From positions 1-49,850 of the forward strand of contig BNVH01000014.1 of assembly GCA_025997955.1 (NCBI GenBank): a DNA stretch of 49,850 nucleotides, written 5' to 3'. A program made the translations under genes and the position numbers. The DNA is from Synergistales bacterium. GTDB taxonomy: Bacteria; Synergistota; Synergistia; Synergistales; Aminobacteriaceae. Of the stretch, positions 16,804-25,481 are shown piece by piece; position 1 is the first letter of the stretch, and the number at the start of each line of letters is the position of its first letter. The notes under the pieces are model-generated. The model saw nothing but the letters and a program-made list of their open reading frames with translations, had not been told where the DNA came from and searched no databases.

Positions 16804-18237
16804 TTAAGGCAAATCCATTTTGAAATATGACGCGGCGTTGTTGTACGAGATGTCCTTCACGATATTGCCGATTAGGTCGTAGTCCTCGGGCAGTTCTCCT
16901 CGCTCTATCTGCCCGCCCAGCATGTTACAGAGCAGGCGGCGGAAGTACTCGTGTCTTGGATAGGACAAAAAGCTCCGCGAGTCCGTTAGCATACCCACGA
17001 AACGGGAGATGACGCCTATGCTTGCCAAGGTCGTCATCTGCCGCTCCATGCCGTATTTATGGTCGTTGTGCCACCAAGCGGTTCCGAGCTGAATTTTGCC
17101 CGGCGTGGAATTGTACATAAAAGACCCAGCGACGGATACGGCCATTTCGTAATCCTTTGGGTTTAGCGTGTACAGGATAGTCCGCGCCAATTTTCCCTCG
17201 CCGTCAAGCCTGTCTAAAAGAGCGACGAGCGCGTCGCCTATCGGAAACTCGCCGGTTGAGTCGTTGCCTACGTCCGGGCCTAAGAGGTTGAACATCACGC
17301 TGCTGTTGTTGCGTTTGGCTCCGAAGTGAAGCTGCTGCGTCCAGTCTTGCTGAGCGTCCATCTTCAAAAACTCAAAGAGAAGCGCGGAGCGGTATTTTTC
17401 AAGTTCTTCCGCCGTGAGCGAAACTTTGGAGACCCTCAGTTTTTTGAAGGCGAGCTCTATCTCCGAAGCGGTATAGGCGGTCGCGAACGGGCGCTCGATA
17501 CCGTAGTCCGACAGGCGGCACCCGTTTTCATTGAAGAACTTATGTCGCGACCAAAGAGCGGACAGAAAATCGTCCCATGTTTTGACCGTCGCGCCGGACG
17601 AGAGCTCCAATTTATCCGTCCACGCGTTGAAAGCGGGGGCGTCCGAGGCCAAAAGCAGGGCCTTATCCGGGCGCCACGCCGGGTGAACGCGCACTCCCCA
17701 TTTCTCTTTTTTCAGCGCCCTGTGCATAGCGAGGTCGTCAACTGGGTCATCGGTCGTGCATACGACCTTTACATTACTGCGTTTTATGATGGAGCGCACG
17801 GAGAAGTCGTTCGCGGATAGCTTAGCGGCGGTCGCGTTGTAGACGGCGCGCGCGGTTTTGGGTGAGAGAAGCTCGTTTACGCCGAAATATCGCTTAAGCT
17901 CCAAGTGTGACCAGTGGTAAAGCGGGTTTCCGATGATCTGTGGCGCCACCCCAGCCCATGCCTCGAAGCGGCGATAGTCGCTTTCTTCGCTGTTCGCCCC
18001 GTCTCCGGTCACAAGCGCCTCGGCGACGCCGCATGCCCTCATGGCGCGCCATTTATAGTGGTCCCCATAGAGCCAAACCTGAGTGATGTTCTGAAATTTG
18101 GCGTCGTCCAATATCTGTTGAATGGGCAAATGCGAGTGATAGTCGAATATCGGCATCTCCTTAGCGTAGTCGTGATAAAGCCTCTCCGCGCACTTGGTAT
18201 CCAATAGAAATTGCTCGTCCATAAATGCTTTGGCCAT
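16804..18237 (-). CDS. uxaC: Glucuronate (uronate) isomerase UxaC
   Basis: About 477 residues of the amidohydrolase fold. FDYHSHLP near the N-terminus gives the HxH metal site. FGAKRNNSSVMFNLLGPDVGNDSTGEFP and LVGMLTDSRSFLSYPRHEYFRR are typical of UxaC. It interconverts D-glucuronate/D-fructuronate and D-galacturonate/D-tagaturonate. ATG 18237 overlaps the kduD stop (TAATG), implying translational coupling; the in-frame codon at 18252 would lie inside kduD. It is the last gene of the minus-strand uronate set and supplies the tagaturonate used by UxaB. Confidence 0.95.
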   Translation of the reverse strand: MAKAFMDEQFLLDTKCAERLYHDYAKEMPIFDYHSHLPIQQILDDAKFQNITQVWLYGDHYKWRAMRACGVAEALVTGDGANSEESDYRRFEAWAGVAPQIIGNPLYHWSHLELKRYFGVNELLSPKTARAVYNATAAKLSANDFSVRSIIKRSNVKVVCTTDDPVDDLAMHRALKKEKWGVRVHPAWRPDKALLLASDAPAFNAWTDKLELSSGATVKTWDDFLSALWSRHKFFNENGCRLSDYGIERPFATAYTASEIELAFKKLRVSKVSLTAEELEKYRSALLFEFLKMDAQQDWTQQLHFGAKRNNSSVMFNLLGPDVGNDSTGEFPIGDALVALLDRLDGEGKLARTILYTLNPKDYEMAVSVAGSFMYNSTPGKIQLGTAWWHNDHKYGMERQMTTLASIGVISRFVGMLTDSRSFLSYPRHEYFRRLLCNMLGGQIERGELPEDYDLIGNIVKDISYNNAASYFKMDLP

Positions 18238-18995
18238 TATCGCGCTAACCAACCGCCGTCGACGGCGAGAATGTGGCCTGTGATATAATCCGACGCCTTT
18301 GAGGACAAGAATACCGCCGCGCCCTTGAGATCGTCGGGCGTACCCCAGCGGTTCGCGGGGATTCGGGCCAAAATTTCCCTGCTGCGGTTGGCGTCCTTTT
18401 GAAGCGCTTCCGTGTTGTCGGTGGCCATATAACCAGGAGCTATGGCGTTGACCTGAATGTCGAACTGAGACAGCTCGTTTGCCATAAGTTTGGTCAGCCC
18501 CGCTACGCCGCTTTTGCTGGAGGTGTAGGAGGGCACTCGGATTCCGCCTTGGAATGACAGCATCGACGCTACGTTCACGATTTTTCCGCCCCTGCCCTGA
18601 GATTTCATTTGGCGCGCCGCGGCCTGCGACAGGAAAAACAGTGTTTTAAGATTGATGTTCATGACGTCGTCCCAGTCTTTTTCCGTGAAGTCCAACATAT
18701 CCGCGCGGCGTATGATGCCGGCGTTGTTGATGAGAATGTCAACGCCGCCCAATTTCTTGACGGTCTCGTCCACTATCGCGGAGATTTTGCTCTGTGAGGT
18801 CAGGTCGGCCTCCACAAAGAGAAAACGCCGCCCTAAGTCCGTCACTGACTTTTCCAATTCCGGCATAGCGATTGGGCCGACTCCGACTATATCCGCGCCG
18901 CCCTCCGCCAATCCCTCAGCCATGCCAAAGCCCAACCCCTTGCGAGCGCCCGTCACAACGGCGACTTTGCCCTTTAAATCGAACAAGGTATTCAT
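18237..18995 (-). CDS. kduD: 2-dehydro-3-deoxy-D-gluconate 5-dehydrogenase KduD
   Basis: 252-residue short-chain dehydrogenase. Residues include the Rossmann motif VTGARKGLGFGMA, NNAG, catalytic Ser in NVASM, YxxxK in PSYTSSKSG, and the family end ITGHILAVDGGWLAR. It converts 2,5-diketo-3-deoxygluconate to 2-keto-3-deoxygluconate in pectin or unsaturated-uronate breakdown. The assignment to KduD rather than another SDR rests on the adjacent kduI, whose stop overlaps this start by four bases, and on the strong KduD-like C-terminus. Confidence 0.92.
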   Translation of the reverse strand: MNTLFDLKGKVAVVTGARKGLGFGMAEGLAEGGADIVGVGPIAMPELEKSVTDLGRRFLFVEADLTSQSKISAIVDETVKKLGGVDILINNAGIIRRADMLDFTEKDWDDVMNINLKTLFFLSQAAARQMKSQGRGGKIVNVASMLSFQGGIRVPSYTSSKSGVAGLTKLMANELSQFDIQVNAIAPGYMATDNTEALQKDANRSREILARIPANRWGTPDDLKGAAVFLSSKASDYITGHILAVDGGWLAR

Positions 18996-19834
18996 TTCAA
19001 GTCCTCCGCCGCTATGACGTCCATGTCGTCAAACGCCTGGTTCTCGCCGCCCATAGCCCAGATGAAGCTGTAGTTTGACGTGCCGCATCCCGAATGTACG
19101 CTCCAGCTCGGAGATATGACCGCCTCGCCGCTTCGCATGACGATATGCCGCGTCTGGTCAGCCGTCCCCATCAGGTGAAACACGAGCCCGTCCTTCGGGA
19201 GGTCGAAATACGTGTAGACCTCCATGCGGCGCTCGTGCGTGTGAACCGGCATGGTGTTCCAGACGCTGCCCGCGTCGAGCGTTGTGAGGCCCATAGAAAG
19301 CTGACACGTGGGTAAAACGTCCGGGTGTATGAACTGGTTTATCACGCGCTTATTCGACAGCTCTACGCTGCCCAAGGGCTTTTTTGCCGCGTCCGCTATG
19401 GATATGAAACGCGTCTCGTATGAGCGATGAGCCGGGGCTGACACGCCGTAGAACCGAGCCGGGTTTTTGCCGTCGTCGGACGCGAACGTCACCTCGCGCG
19501 CGCCCTTGGTGATATATACGCAGTCCTTGTTTCCCATCTTGTACTCTTCGCCGTCGACCGTCACGCGCCCCGGAGCGCCTATATTGAAAAAGCCGACCTC
19601 GCGCCGCTCCAAGAAAAACTTCGTGCCGAAGTTGGCCCAAACATCTATACCCTTGTCGATGCTGACTTTTACCGATACGGGCATTACGCCAAGCGTCACC
19701 ATGCGGTCAACGTGGCTATAAACCGCCGTGACATCGTCCGGCCTGTAGAGCTCCTGAATCAAAAACTCGTTTCGCAGTTCTTCGGTGTTATAACGCGTTA
19801 CATCTTTCGGATTTCCGCTGTACCTGATGTCCAT
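18992..19834 (-). CDS. kduI: 5-keto-4-deoxyuronate isomerase KduI
   Basis: 280 residues from ATG 19834, which has AAAGGAGAGA upstream; the longer open frame to 19927 overlaps kdgF and is unlikely. Cupin-like, with PVHTHERRMEVYTYFDLP carrying the metal-binding His, His and Glu residues, and TCQLSMGLTTLDAGSVWNTMP typical of KduI. It isomerises 5-keto-4-deoxyuronate to 2,5-diketo-3-deoxygluconate, the substrate of the next enzyme KduD. The gene follows kdgF, separated by one copy of a 15-bp tandem duplication. Confidence 0.95.
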   Translation of the reverse strand: MDIRYSGNPKDVTRYNTEELRNEFLIQELYRPDDVTAVYSHVDRMVTLGVMPVSVKVSIDKGIDVWANFGTKFFLERREVGFFNIGAPGRVTVDGEEYKMGNKDCVYITKGAREVTFASDDGKNPARFYGVSAPAHRSYETRFISIADAAKKPLGSVELSNKRVINQFIHPDVLPTCQLSMGLTTLDAGSVWNTMPVHTHERRMEVYTYFDLPKDGLVFHLMGTADQTRHIVMRSGEAVISPSWSVHSGCGTSNYSFIWAMGGENQAFDDMDVIAAEDLK

Positions 19835-19847
19835 ATTCACTCTCTCC

Positions 19848-19877
19848 TTTATTGAACAAAATTTTATTGAACAAAAT
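19848..19877. repeat. 15-bp perfect tandem duplication at the kdgF/kduI junction
   Basis: TTTATTGAACAAAAT occurs at 19848-19862 and 19863-19877. On the minus strand it duplicates the last codons and stop of kdgF and sets the spacing to the kduI ribosome site. It looks like a small replication-slippage product. Confidence 0.9.
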
Positions 19878-20211
19878 CTTCGCGCAGAGGCGTGAATATA
19901 TCGAGAAGCGCTCCTGCCTCCACGCATTTACACCCATGCTCAACGCTGTCTGTCTTGAGCATCGTATCGCCCTTTTTTACGGTCTTGGTTTCGCCCTCTA
20001 TCGTAAACTCAAACACCCCGTCCACGACGTAGGTTATTTGAGTGTGCGGGTGGCTGTGAAGTTTGCCGAGAGCGCCAGCCTCAAATCGGTTCTCCACGCA
20101 CATCAAGTCTTTGGAGTAAGCCAAAATTTTGCGTTTTACGCCCTCTCCCATCACCTCGAGGTCTAAATCGTTCCAAAACACCCAGCGTTGATCTTTTGCG
20201 GACTTTTTCAT
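19864..20211 (-). CDS. kdgF: Cupin KdgF, unsaturated-uronate linearising enzyme
   Basis: About 115 residues from ATG 20211, behind AAGGAGGT; the open frame runs 14 codons further into the terminator and is not the start. A single cupin_2 domain with HSHPHTQITYVVDGVFEFTIEGE holds the metal-binding histidines and glutamine, and a second motif has DTMLKTDSVEHGC. KdgF-type cupins convert 4,5-unsaturated monouronates to open ketonised forms for KduI. Position directly before kduI-kduD supports the call over a generic cupin. Confidence 0.8.
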   Translation of the reverse strand: MKKSAKDQRWVFWNDLDLEVMGEGVKRKILAYSKDLMCVENRFEAGALGKLHSHPHTQITYVVDGVFEFTIEGETKTVKKGDTMLKTDSVEHGCKCVEAGALLDIFTPLREDFVQ

Positions 20212-20229
20212 AGATATAAATACCTCCTT

Positions 20230-20262
20230 AAAAAAAGAAAAAAGGGCGGCCAATTGCCGCCC
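20230..20262 (-). terminator. Rho-independent terminator after the uronate dctP
   Basis: Stem GGGCGGC/GCCGCCC (20244-20250/20256-20262) with a 5-base loop, followed on the minus strand by TTTTTTCTTTTTTT. It sits between dctP and kdgF, so it would limit readthrough from the transporter genes into kdgF-kduI-kduD-uxaC. Confidence 0.85.
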
Positions 20263-20280
20263 GTTGTATTTTTGCCCTTG

Positions 20281-21258
20281 TTATTTCACGTCTCTTACGC
20301 GCTGAATTATATCGGCGTACGGGGCGTAGGCGGGCTGTTTATAGATTGGCTGGACGGCGTCCATGAACTGCTGAACCTCTTCGGGGGTGAGACGAGTGAT
20401 AGTGACGCCTTTGGCCTCAGCCTGTTTGGCGTAGTCGTTCTCCTGACGCACCCACTCCTCGCGCTGATAGGTGGCGGCCTCAAGCGCGGCCTGCTTGATT
20501 AACTTCCGCTCATCGGCGCTGAACTTACCCCATACGTCTGTGTTGACCAAAATCATCTCGGGCGCGCGGGTGTGCTCGTCAACCACGAAAAAGGGCGCCA
20601 CTTCGTTGTGCGATTGGGACATGTAGCTCGGCCAGTTGTTCTCCGCGCCCTCGATGATGCCGTTCTGAACGCCCGTGTAAATCTCATTGTACGCCATGGG
20701 CGTGGGGGAAGCGCCGAGAGACGAGACGAGGTCCATCATGAGGGGCGTCTCCTGAACGCGAATCTTCAAGCCCTTCATGTCCGCTGGAGTATGGACGGCG
20801 CGCTTTGAGTTGTAGAAGTTGCGGGAGCCAGAGTCGAACCAACAAAGCCCGATAAGCCCGTCCTTTTCGATTGAGGTGAGGAACTCCTCGCCTATAGCTC
20901 CGTCCAATACCTTGAACGCGTGGTCGCGGTCGCGGTAAAGATAGGGCATGGAGAGGGCGTTCATGATGGGGTTTATCGGGGCGAGGGGGTTTGTGCCCAC
21001 GCGGATAAAGTGGATGTCGCCCATCTGGGTCTGCTCAATGGCGGTCTTTTCGTCGCCAAGCTGAGAGTTGTTGTAGACCTCAATGACGATGTCGCCCTTT
21101 GTGCGCTCTTTTACGAGCTCAGCGAAGCGAATATCGCCCAAGACCGTGGGATACCCGTCTGGGTGGTTGTCCGCCAGCTTAAAAACACGCGGAGCCGCAA
21201 ACGAAGCGCCCGCCAAAACAAGCGCAAGAACCAAAGCCAAAAGTATACTCTTCTTCAT
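20281..21258 (-). CDS. dctP: TRAP transporter solute-binding protein DctP (system 1, probable uronate)
   Basis: About 325 residues. Signal peptide MKKSILLALVLALVLAGASFA is cleaved to give a periplasmic protein. ELVKERTKGDIVIEVYNNSQLG and MKGLKIRVQETPLMM are DctP-family motifs; the Arg in KIRV normally salt-bridges the substrate carboxylate. NEIYTGVQNGIIEGAENNW is also typical. The gene follows dctQ-dctM and sits upstream of kdgF-kduI-kduD-uxaC, so a hexuronate or unsaturated uronate is the likely ligand. ATG 21258 is used here; a TTG at 21264 is closer to AGGAGG. Confidence 0.93.
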   Translation of the reverse strand: MKKSILLALVLALVLAGASFAAPRVFKLADNHPDGYPTVLGDIRFAELVKERTKGDIVIEVYNNSQLGDEKTAIEQTQMGDIHFIRVGTNPLAPINPIMNALSMPYLYRDRDHAFKVLDGAIGEEFLTSIEKDGLIGLCWFDSGSRNFYNSKRAVHTPADMKGLKIRVQETPLMMDLVSSLGASPTPMAYNEIYTGVQNGIIEGAENNWPSYMSQSHNEVAPFFVVDEHTRAPEMILVNTDVWGKFSADERKLIKQAALEAATYQREEWVRQENDYAKQAEAKGVTITRLTPEEVQQFMDAVQPIYKQPAYAPYADIIQRVRDVK

Positions 21259-21314
21259 AATCAAAAACCCCTCCTTATTATTTTACCCGCCTGCGCGCGG
21301 GATATTTGGTCAAA

Positions 21315-22619
21315 CTATTTGCCGAACATCATGTTGGGCACGGTCATGGAAAGAGCCGGGACAAAGGTGAGCAGCAACAAAACCGCTACCATCGTGGCGT
21401 AGAACGGCAGCATCGACTTGGCCGCTTTTTCGATGGATATTCCGCCTATGGACGAGCCGACGTACAGCACCGTCCCGACGGGCGGCGTGAGGAGACCGAT
21501 AGAGAGGTTCAACATCATCACGATGCCGAACTGCACCGGGTCCATGCCTATGGCGGGCGACGTGACCACGGGCAGGAGTATCGGAGCCGTGATAAGGATG
21601 AGGGGCGCCATATCCATGATGCAGCCCAATATCAAAAGCGAGATATTGATGAGGAGCAGTAGAGCTATTCTGTTGCTTGTGAGAGTCAGCAGGAAATTTG
21701 AAATCATGGTGGGTATGCGAAGGGTGGTCATCATGTAGCCAAACGCCTGAGACGCGGCGATAACCGACATGACCATTGCCAGAGTTTTAAGGGTTTTCTT
21801 TAAGATGACCCACATGCGCGACAGGGGAACCTCACGGTAGATAAAAAACGTCACGAAAAACGCCCATATGCAGGCCACGGCGGCGGATTCTATCGCCGTA
21901 AATATGCCCGTGAACACGCCGGCTATGATGATGACGGCGGTCATAAGGCCAAATACGCTGTCTACGGCTATCTTCCAGGCCTCTGCGCGGGTGTATTTTT
22001 CGCCCCGAGGGTAGTTGCGCTTGACAGCCATGGCATAGCTCAGAATCATCAGAGCCACGCCGAGTATTATGCCGGGCACGAGCCCAGCCATAAAGAGCTT
22101 GCCCACGGAGAGCCCGCCTATCGCGGAGGCGTAGATTATCATGTTGTGGCTCGGCGGTATGAGCACGCCCTGACACGCGCTCGCTATGGTAACGTCCACG
22201 GAATAATCGACGTCATAGCCCTGCTTGACCATCATCGGAATCATCATAGCCCCTATGGAGGACGTGTCGGCCACGGCTGAGCCGGATATGCCGCCGAAGA
22301 ACATGCTTGCCAAGATATTGACCATAGCAAGTCCGCCCCTCATGCGCCCTATCAAAACGTCGGAGAACTTGATGAGCCGGTCAGAAATCCCGCCCTCGCC
22401 CATTATCTCCCCAGCTAAGATAAAGAACGGGATGGCCAAGAGAGAAAACGAGTTCATGCCCTTCACGAGCTGCTGCGTTATCGCGCCGAGAGATATGCCA
22501 AGATAATAGGCGGACGCAAAAGAGGAGAGAGCCAGCGCAAAGGCTATCGGGACTTTAATTATTATAAAAACGGCAAAAAGCCCAATAAGAAGCGCTATGG
22601 CCACAGGGTCAGTCGTCAT
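21315..22619 (-). CDS. dctM: TRAP transporter large permease DctM (system 1)
   Basis: 434 residues, strongly hydrophobic, about 12 membrane segments. GGISGSAVADTSSIGAMMIPMM and the later LLTPPVGTVLYVGSSIGG are the paired DctM motifs in the two inverted halves. It is the sodium-coupled transport channel of the tripartite system. Its ATG overlaps the dctQ stop (ATGA), and dctP follows 56 bases downstream. Confidence 0.95.
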   Translation of the reverse strand: MTTDPVAIALLIGLFAVFIIIKVPIAFALALSSFASAYYLGISLGAITQQLVKGMNSFSLLAIPFFILAGEIMGEGGISDRLIKFSDVLIGRMRGGLAMVNILASMFFGGISGSAVADTSSIGAMMIPMMVKQGYDVDYSVDVTIASACQGVLIPPSHNMIIYASAIGGLSVGKLFMAGLVPGIILGVALMILSYAMAVKRNYPRGEKYTRAEAWKIAVDSVFGLMTAVIIIAGVFTGIFTAIESAAVACIWAFFVTFFIYREVPLSRMWVILKKTLKTLAMVMSVIAASQAFGYMMTTLRIPTMISNFLLTLTSNRIALLLLINISLLILGCIMDMAPLILITAPILLPVVTSPAIGMDPVQFGIVMMLNLSIGLLTPPVGTVLYVGSSIGGISIEKAAKSMLPFYATMVAVLLLLTFVPALSMTVPNMMFGK

Positions 22620-23134
22620 AGGTTTACAACCTCCCGTTGTTTTTCGGTTTCAAGAGGCTTGACGCCCTCTTTTAACTGTATAATAACCTGTTCTACGATA
22701 GCTAAAAAAATAAGAATCCCGGCCGCGCAAGGCGCCGCAAACTGAATCCACACAGGCCAACCCGTAGCCGCCAAGCGATTTCGCGAGAGCCTCGTGATAT
22801 AGGGTATGATGGACCAAAATATTACGCAGCCAAAAACTCCTATCAGTATTTTATCAAAGAGCTCGACCGCGTAGATAACTTTTTTGGGGAGCCTGCTTAC
22901 GAATATTTCAATGGATATGTGCGCCTGCTGTTTGACGCCCAAAAACATGGCGATGAAACAGAACCATATCATGAGCTGCAAGGCGACTTCTTCGCTCCAA
23001 CGCGGCGCTAAACTGAAAAAATATCGCATAATGACGTGATAAAAAATAACAAGCACCATCGCGCACAGAAAAACCGCCGCGATTATCTCAAAAAGGGCGG
23101 AGATAACACCGAGAATCTTTTTGTATATTCTCAA
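22616..23134 (-). CDS. dctQ: TRAP transporter small permease DctQ (system 1)
   Basis: 172 residues with four predicted membrane helices; RYFFSLAPRWSEEVALQLMIWFCFIAMFLG is the conserved DctQ stretch. It supports DctM in the inner membrane. TTG 23134 is the start behind GGAGGT. It is the first gene of the minus-strand transporter set, divergent from the dehydrogenase at 23366 across a 231-bp regulatory gap. Confidence 0.92.
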   Translation of the reverse strand: MRIYKKILGVISALFEIIAAVFLCAMVLVIFYHVIMRYFFSLAPRWSEEVALQLMIWFCFIAMFLGVKQQAHISIEIFVSRLPKKVIYAVELFDKILIGVFGCVIFWSIIPYITRLSRNRLAATGWPVWIQFAAPCAAGILIFLAIVEQVIIQLKEGVKPLETEKQREVVNL

Positions 23135-23151
23135 TCTAACACCTCCAAAAG

Positions 23152-23338
23152 TATGAGACCGCCGAAAAGCATATCCGAAACATTTTTAATATTCACAATC
23201 TGAATCGTAGTGTCTCATATTCATTGAGCGTTTGTCAATATCTTGACAGGGCATTTCACAGAATGAGCGACAACAAACAAAATTTTTTTGACATTCGGCA
23301 GTTCGTCAATTGACAAAATATTCAGTACATGTTATGTT
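23152..23338. promoter_or_regulatory. Divergent promoter region with palindromes and a strong rightward promoter
   Basis: A rightward promoter is clear: TTGACA (23310-23315), 17 bp, TATGTT (23333-23338), 27 bases before the dehydrogenase ATG. The -35 lies in the palindrome GTCAATTGAC (23305-23314). A related inverted repeat, TGTCAATATCTTGACA, lies at 23234-23249. Nearer dctQ, TATGAGAC (23152-23159) is repeated inverted as GTCTCATA (23212-23219). These are candidate operators for regulators acting on either transcript; no regulator gene is adjacent. Confidence 0.6.
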
Positions 23339-23365
23339 GCATAAAACAGGAGAGCGGGGGTTGCC

Positions 23366-24391
23366 ATGAAGTCAATTATAATCAAGGCTCCGGGCGAAGT
23401 TGTGTTCGTTGACGCGCCAAAACCGATACCCAAAAAGGGAGAGGCTCTGCTTAAACTGCTGTATGGGGGTATATGCGGCAGCGATTTAGGCTCCTATCGC
23501 GGTTCGTTTGCGTATTTTTCATATCCGCGCACACCCGGACACGAATTTTCAGCGGAGATTATTGAAATTGAAGAAAACGACAAGGGATTAAAAGCGGGCA
23601 TGGTCGTCACCTGCAACCCGTATTTTAACTGCGGAAGCTGTTACTCGTGTAGACGCGGGTTAGTCAATTGTTGCATGGATAACCAAACAATGGGGGTTCA
23701 ACGCGAAGGCGCTTTCTCCGAATTCCTGACGATGCCGGTTTCGCGCATCTATGACGGCTTGGGATTACCCGCGAAGACACTCGCTCTTATTGAGCCGTTT
23801 TGTATAAGCTACCACGGAATCTCTCAGGGCAATGTCAGACCCGGGCAAAAAGTGTTGATTGTAGGCGCGGGCACGATAGGAATTCTCGCTGCGGTAGCCG
23901 CGCGTATCAAGGGCGCCGAGGTGTATGTCGCGGACGTCGCTAAGGGAAAACTTGATTACGCCTTGACTTTCGGCGTAGACGGCGTTATCCTGAACGACGC
24001 GAAAGACGCTCTTGAAAAAGCCGTACAGAAAATCACCGGCTCGGACGGCTTTGATGTCACAGTAGAAGCCGTCGGGCTGCCCTCCACCTTTCAAAACTGC
24101 ATAGACGCCGCGGCTTATGGGGGAAACGTCGTGCTAATAGGCGTCGGCAAACAAAACCTTGATTTCAATTTTACACTGCTGCAAAAAAAAGAACTGCGTG
24201 TTTCGGGTTCCCGCAACGCTTTGGAAAGGGATTTCACGGAGCTTATTGAACTCGTCAAAGCGGGCAAAGTGGATTTGGAGAAAATCGTCACCAATACATA
24301 TCACTATCTCGACGCCGATAAGGCTTTTGCTGATTTTGACAAAAACTCCGGGAATATGTTAAAGGTATTGTTGGATTTTACCAACAAATAA
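23366..24391 (+). CDS. Zinc-dependent dehydrogenase, LgoD/RspB-like (sugar-acid 5-dehydrogenase candidate)
   Basis: 341-residue medium-chain dehydrogenase. Catalytic zinc ligands Cys37 and His59-Glu60, structural zinc cysteines 89, 92, 95 and 103, and the Rossmann motif GAGTIG are all present. FFSYPRVLGHE-like FSYPRTPGHE, LALIEPFCISYHG and the late GSRNALERDF resemble LgoD (L-galactonate/L-gulonate 5-dehydrogenase) and RspB. That would feed tagaturonate- or fructuronate-type intermediates into the neighbouring UxaB/KDG route. The substrate is inferred; the dehydrogenase family is certain. A TRAP operon follows 20 bases later. Confidence 0.85.
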   Translation: MKSIIIKAPGEVVFVDAPKPIPKKGEALLKLLYGGICGSDLGSYRGSFAYFSYPRTPGHEFSAEIIEIEENDKGLKAGMVVTCNPYFNCGSCYSCRRGLVNCCMDNQTMGVQREGAFSEFLTMPVSRIYDGLGLPAKTLALIEPFCISYHGISQGNVRPGQKVLIVGAGTIGILAAVAARIKGAEVYVADVAKGKLDYALTFGVDGVILNDAKDALEKAVQKITGSDGFDVTVEAVGLPSTFQNCIDAAAYGGNVVLIGVGKQNLDFNFTLLQKKELRVSGSRNALERDFTELIELVKAGKVDLEKIVTNTYHYLDADKAFADFDKNSGNMLKVLLDFTNK

Positions 24392-24411
24392 TCTAAAAAG
24401 GGGTGTTACGT

Positions 24412-25413
24412 ATGAAGTTCAAGAAATTTGCTCTCTTAGCTGTTACTGTGATCATGGCGTTAAGCCAAAGTAGCTATGCGCTCGCCGCGGCGACGGTAAT
24501 TCAGATTGGTTTTGAAAATTCCATGAGCGAGCCCTTTGGCCAGGGTTTGGTCAAATGGCAGGAGTTGATTGACGCGCGTAGCGGCGGCTCTTTGAAAATT
24601 GAGCTATTCCCCGATTCGCAGCTTGGCTCAAAGAACAAGCTGATTGACTCCATGTTGCTTGGCGAACCTGTCGTGACGCTGGCTGACGGCGCGTTCTACG
24701 CTGATTACGGCGTTAAGGATTTCGGTATTGTGTTCGGGCCGTTTTTGTTTGACAGCTGGAACGAGTGTTGGAAATTGGTCGACTCCGACTGGTATAAACA
24801 ACAGGAAGCGGCGCTTGAGTCGAAGGGTCTGAAACTTCTCGGTTCAAACTGGATTTACGGCGCGCGTCATACGCTGACAAACAAGCCCGTCAACACCGTT
24901 GACGACCTGAAAGGCATGAAGATTCGCGTACCGGGCAATAAGATTCAGTCCATCGGTTTCGACGTTCTGGGCGCGGCGTCAACGGGTATGGATCTGGGAG
25001 ACGTCTACCAGGCGCTACAGACAGGTACAATAGACGGCGCGGAAAATCCACTTGCGACGCTGTACGGCAGAAAACTTCACGAAGTCGCCAAATATCTCAT
25101 CTTGGACGGACACGTCAAGAATTTCACTACTTTAGTGTGCTCGGTGAGCGTGTTCAACTCGCTGACCTCAGAACAGCAGGCGTTATTGCTTTCCACTTGT
25201 AAAGAAGCCGGCGTGTATAACAACGAACTGCAGATAGCGTCCGAGGCGGGCTACCTACAGAAAATGGTAGATGAAGGCAAAGTGACAGTCGTCAACCCAA
25301 GCGCTGAGGTTCTCGCGGGTTTCAAAGCGAAAGCCGAGGCTTTCTATGCTCAGGGCGCGACTTTCGGCTGGAGCGACGGTCTTTACGACAGAGTTAAGGC
25401 GACGATGAAATAG
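24412..25413 (+). CDS. dctP: TRAP transporter solute-binding protein DctP (system 2)
   Basis: About 333 residues from ATG 24412, with signal peptide ending SYALAAA. DctP motifs: ELIDARSGGSLKIELFPDSQLG, LKGMKIRVPGNKIQS with the ligand Arg, and DVYQALQTGTIDGAENPL. Ligand unknown; adjacency to the LgoD-like dehydrogenase suggests a six-carbon sugar acid. A strong hairpin separates it from dctQ. Confidence 0.92.
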   Translation: MKFKKFALLAVTVIMALSQSSYALAAATVIQIGFENSMSEPFGQGLVKWQELIDARSGGSLKIELFPDSQLGSKNKLIDSMLLGEPVVTLADGAFYADYGVKDFGIVFGPFLFDSWNECWKLVDSDWYKQQEAALESKGLKLLGSNWIYGARHTLTNKPVNTVDDLKGMKIRVPGNKIQSIGFDVLGAASTGMDLGDVYQALQTGTIDGAENPLATLYGRKLHEVAKYLILDGHVKNFTTLVCSVSVFNSLTSEQQALLLSTCKEAGVYNNELQIASEAGYLQKMVDEGKVTVVNPSAEVLAGFKAKAEAFYAQGATFGWSDGLYDRVKATMK

Positions 25414-25430
25414 CCGTCTGAAAGAGACGA

Positions 25431-25454
25431 CGGGCGACCCGCCTTGGTCGCCCG
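25431..25454 (+). terminator. Intra-operon hairpin between dctP and dctQ (system 2)
   Basis: Perfect 9-bp stem CGGGCGACC/GGTCGCCCG with a 6-base loop and no T-tract. It lies 17 bases after the dctP stop. It may protect the dctP message or partly terminate, giving more binding protein than permease. It does not share the TAGGGGC start of the palindromes at 16778, 31715 and 46965. Confidence 0.65.
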
Positions 25455-25481
25455 ATTCACTTCAGAAAAGAGAGTGATTTT

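Noticed and set aside
19835..19927. 31-codon N-terminal extension of KduI
   Set aside because: It overlaps kdgF and includes the tandem repeat; ATG 19834 has AAAGGAGAGA and begins the normal KduI N-terminus.
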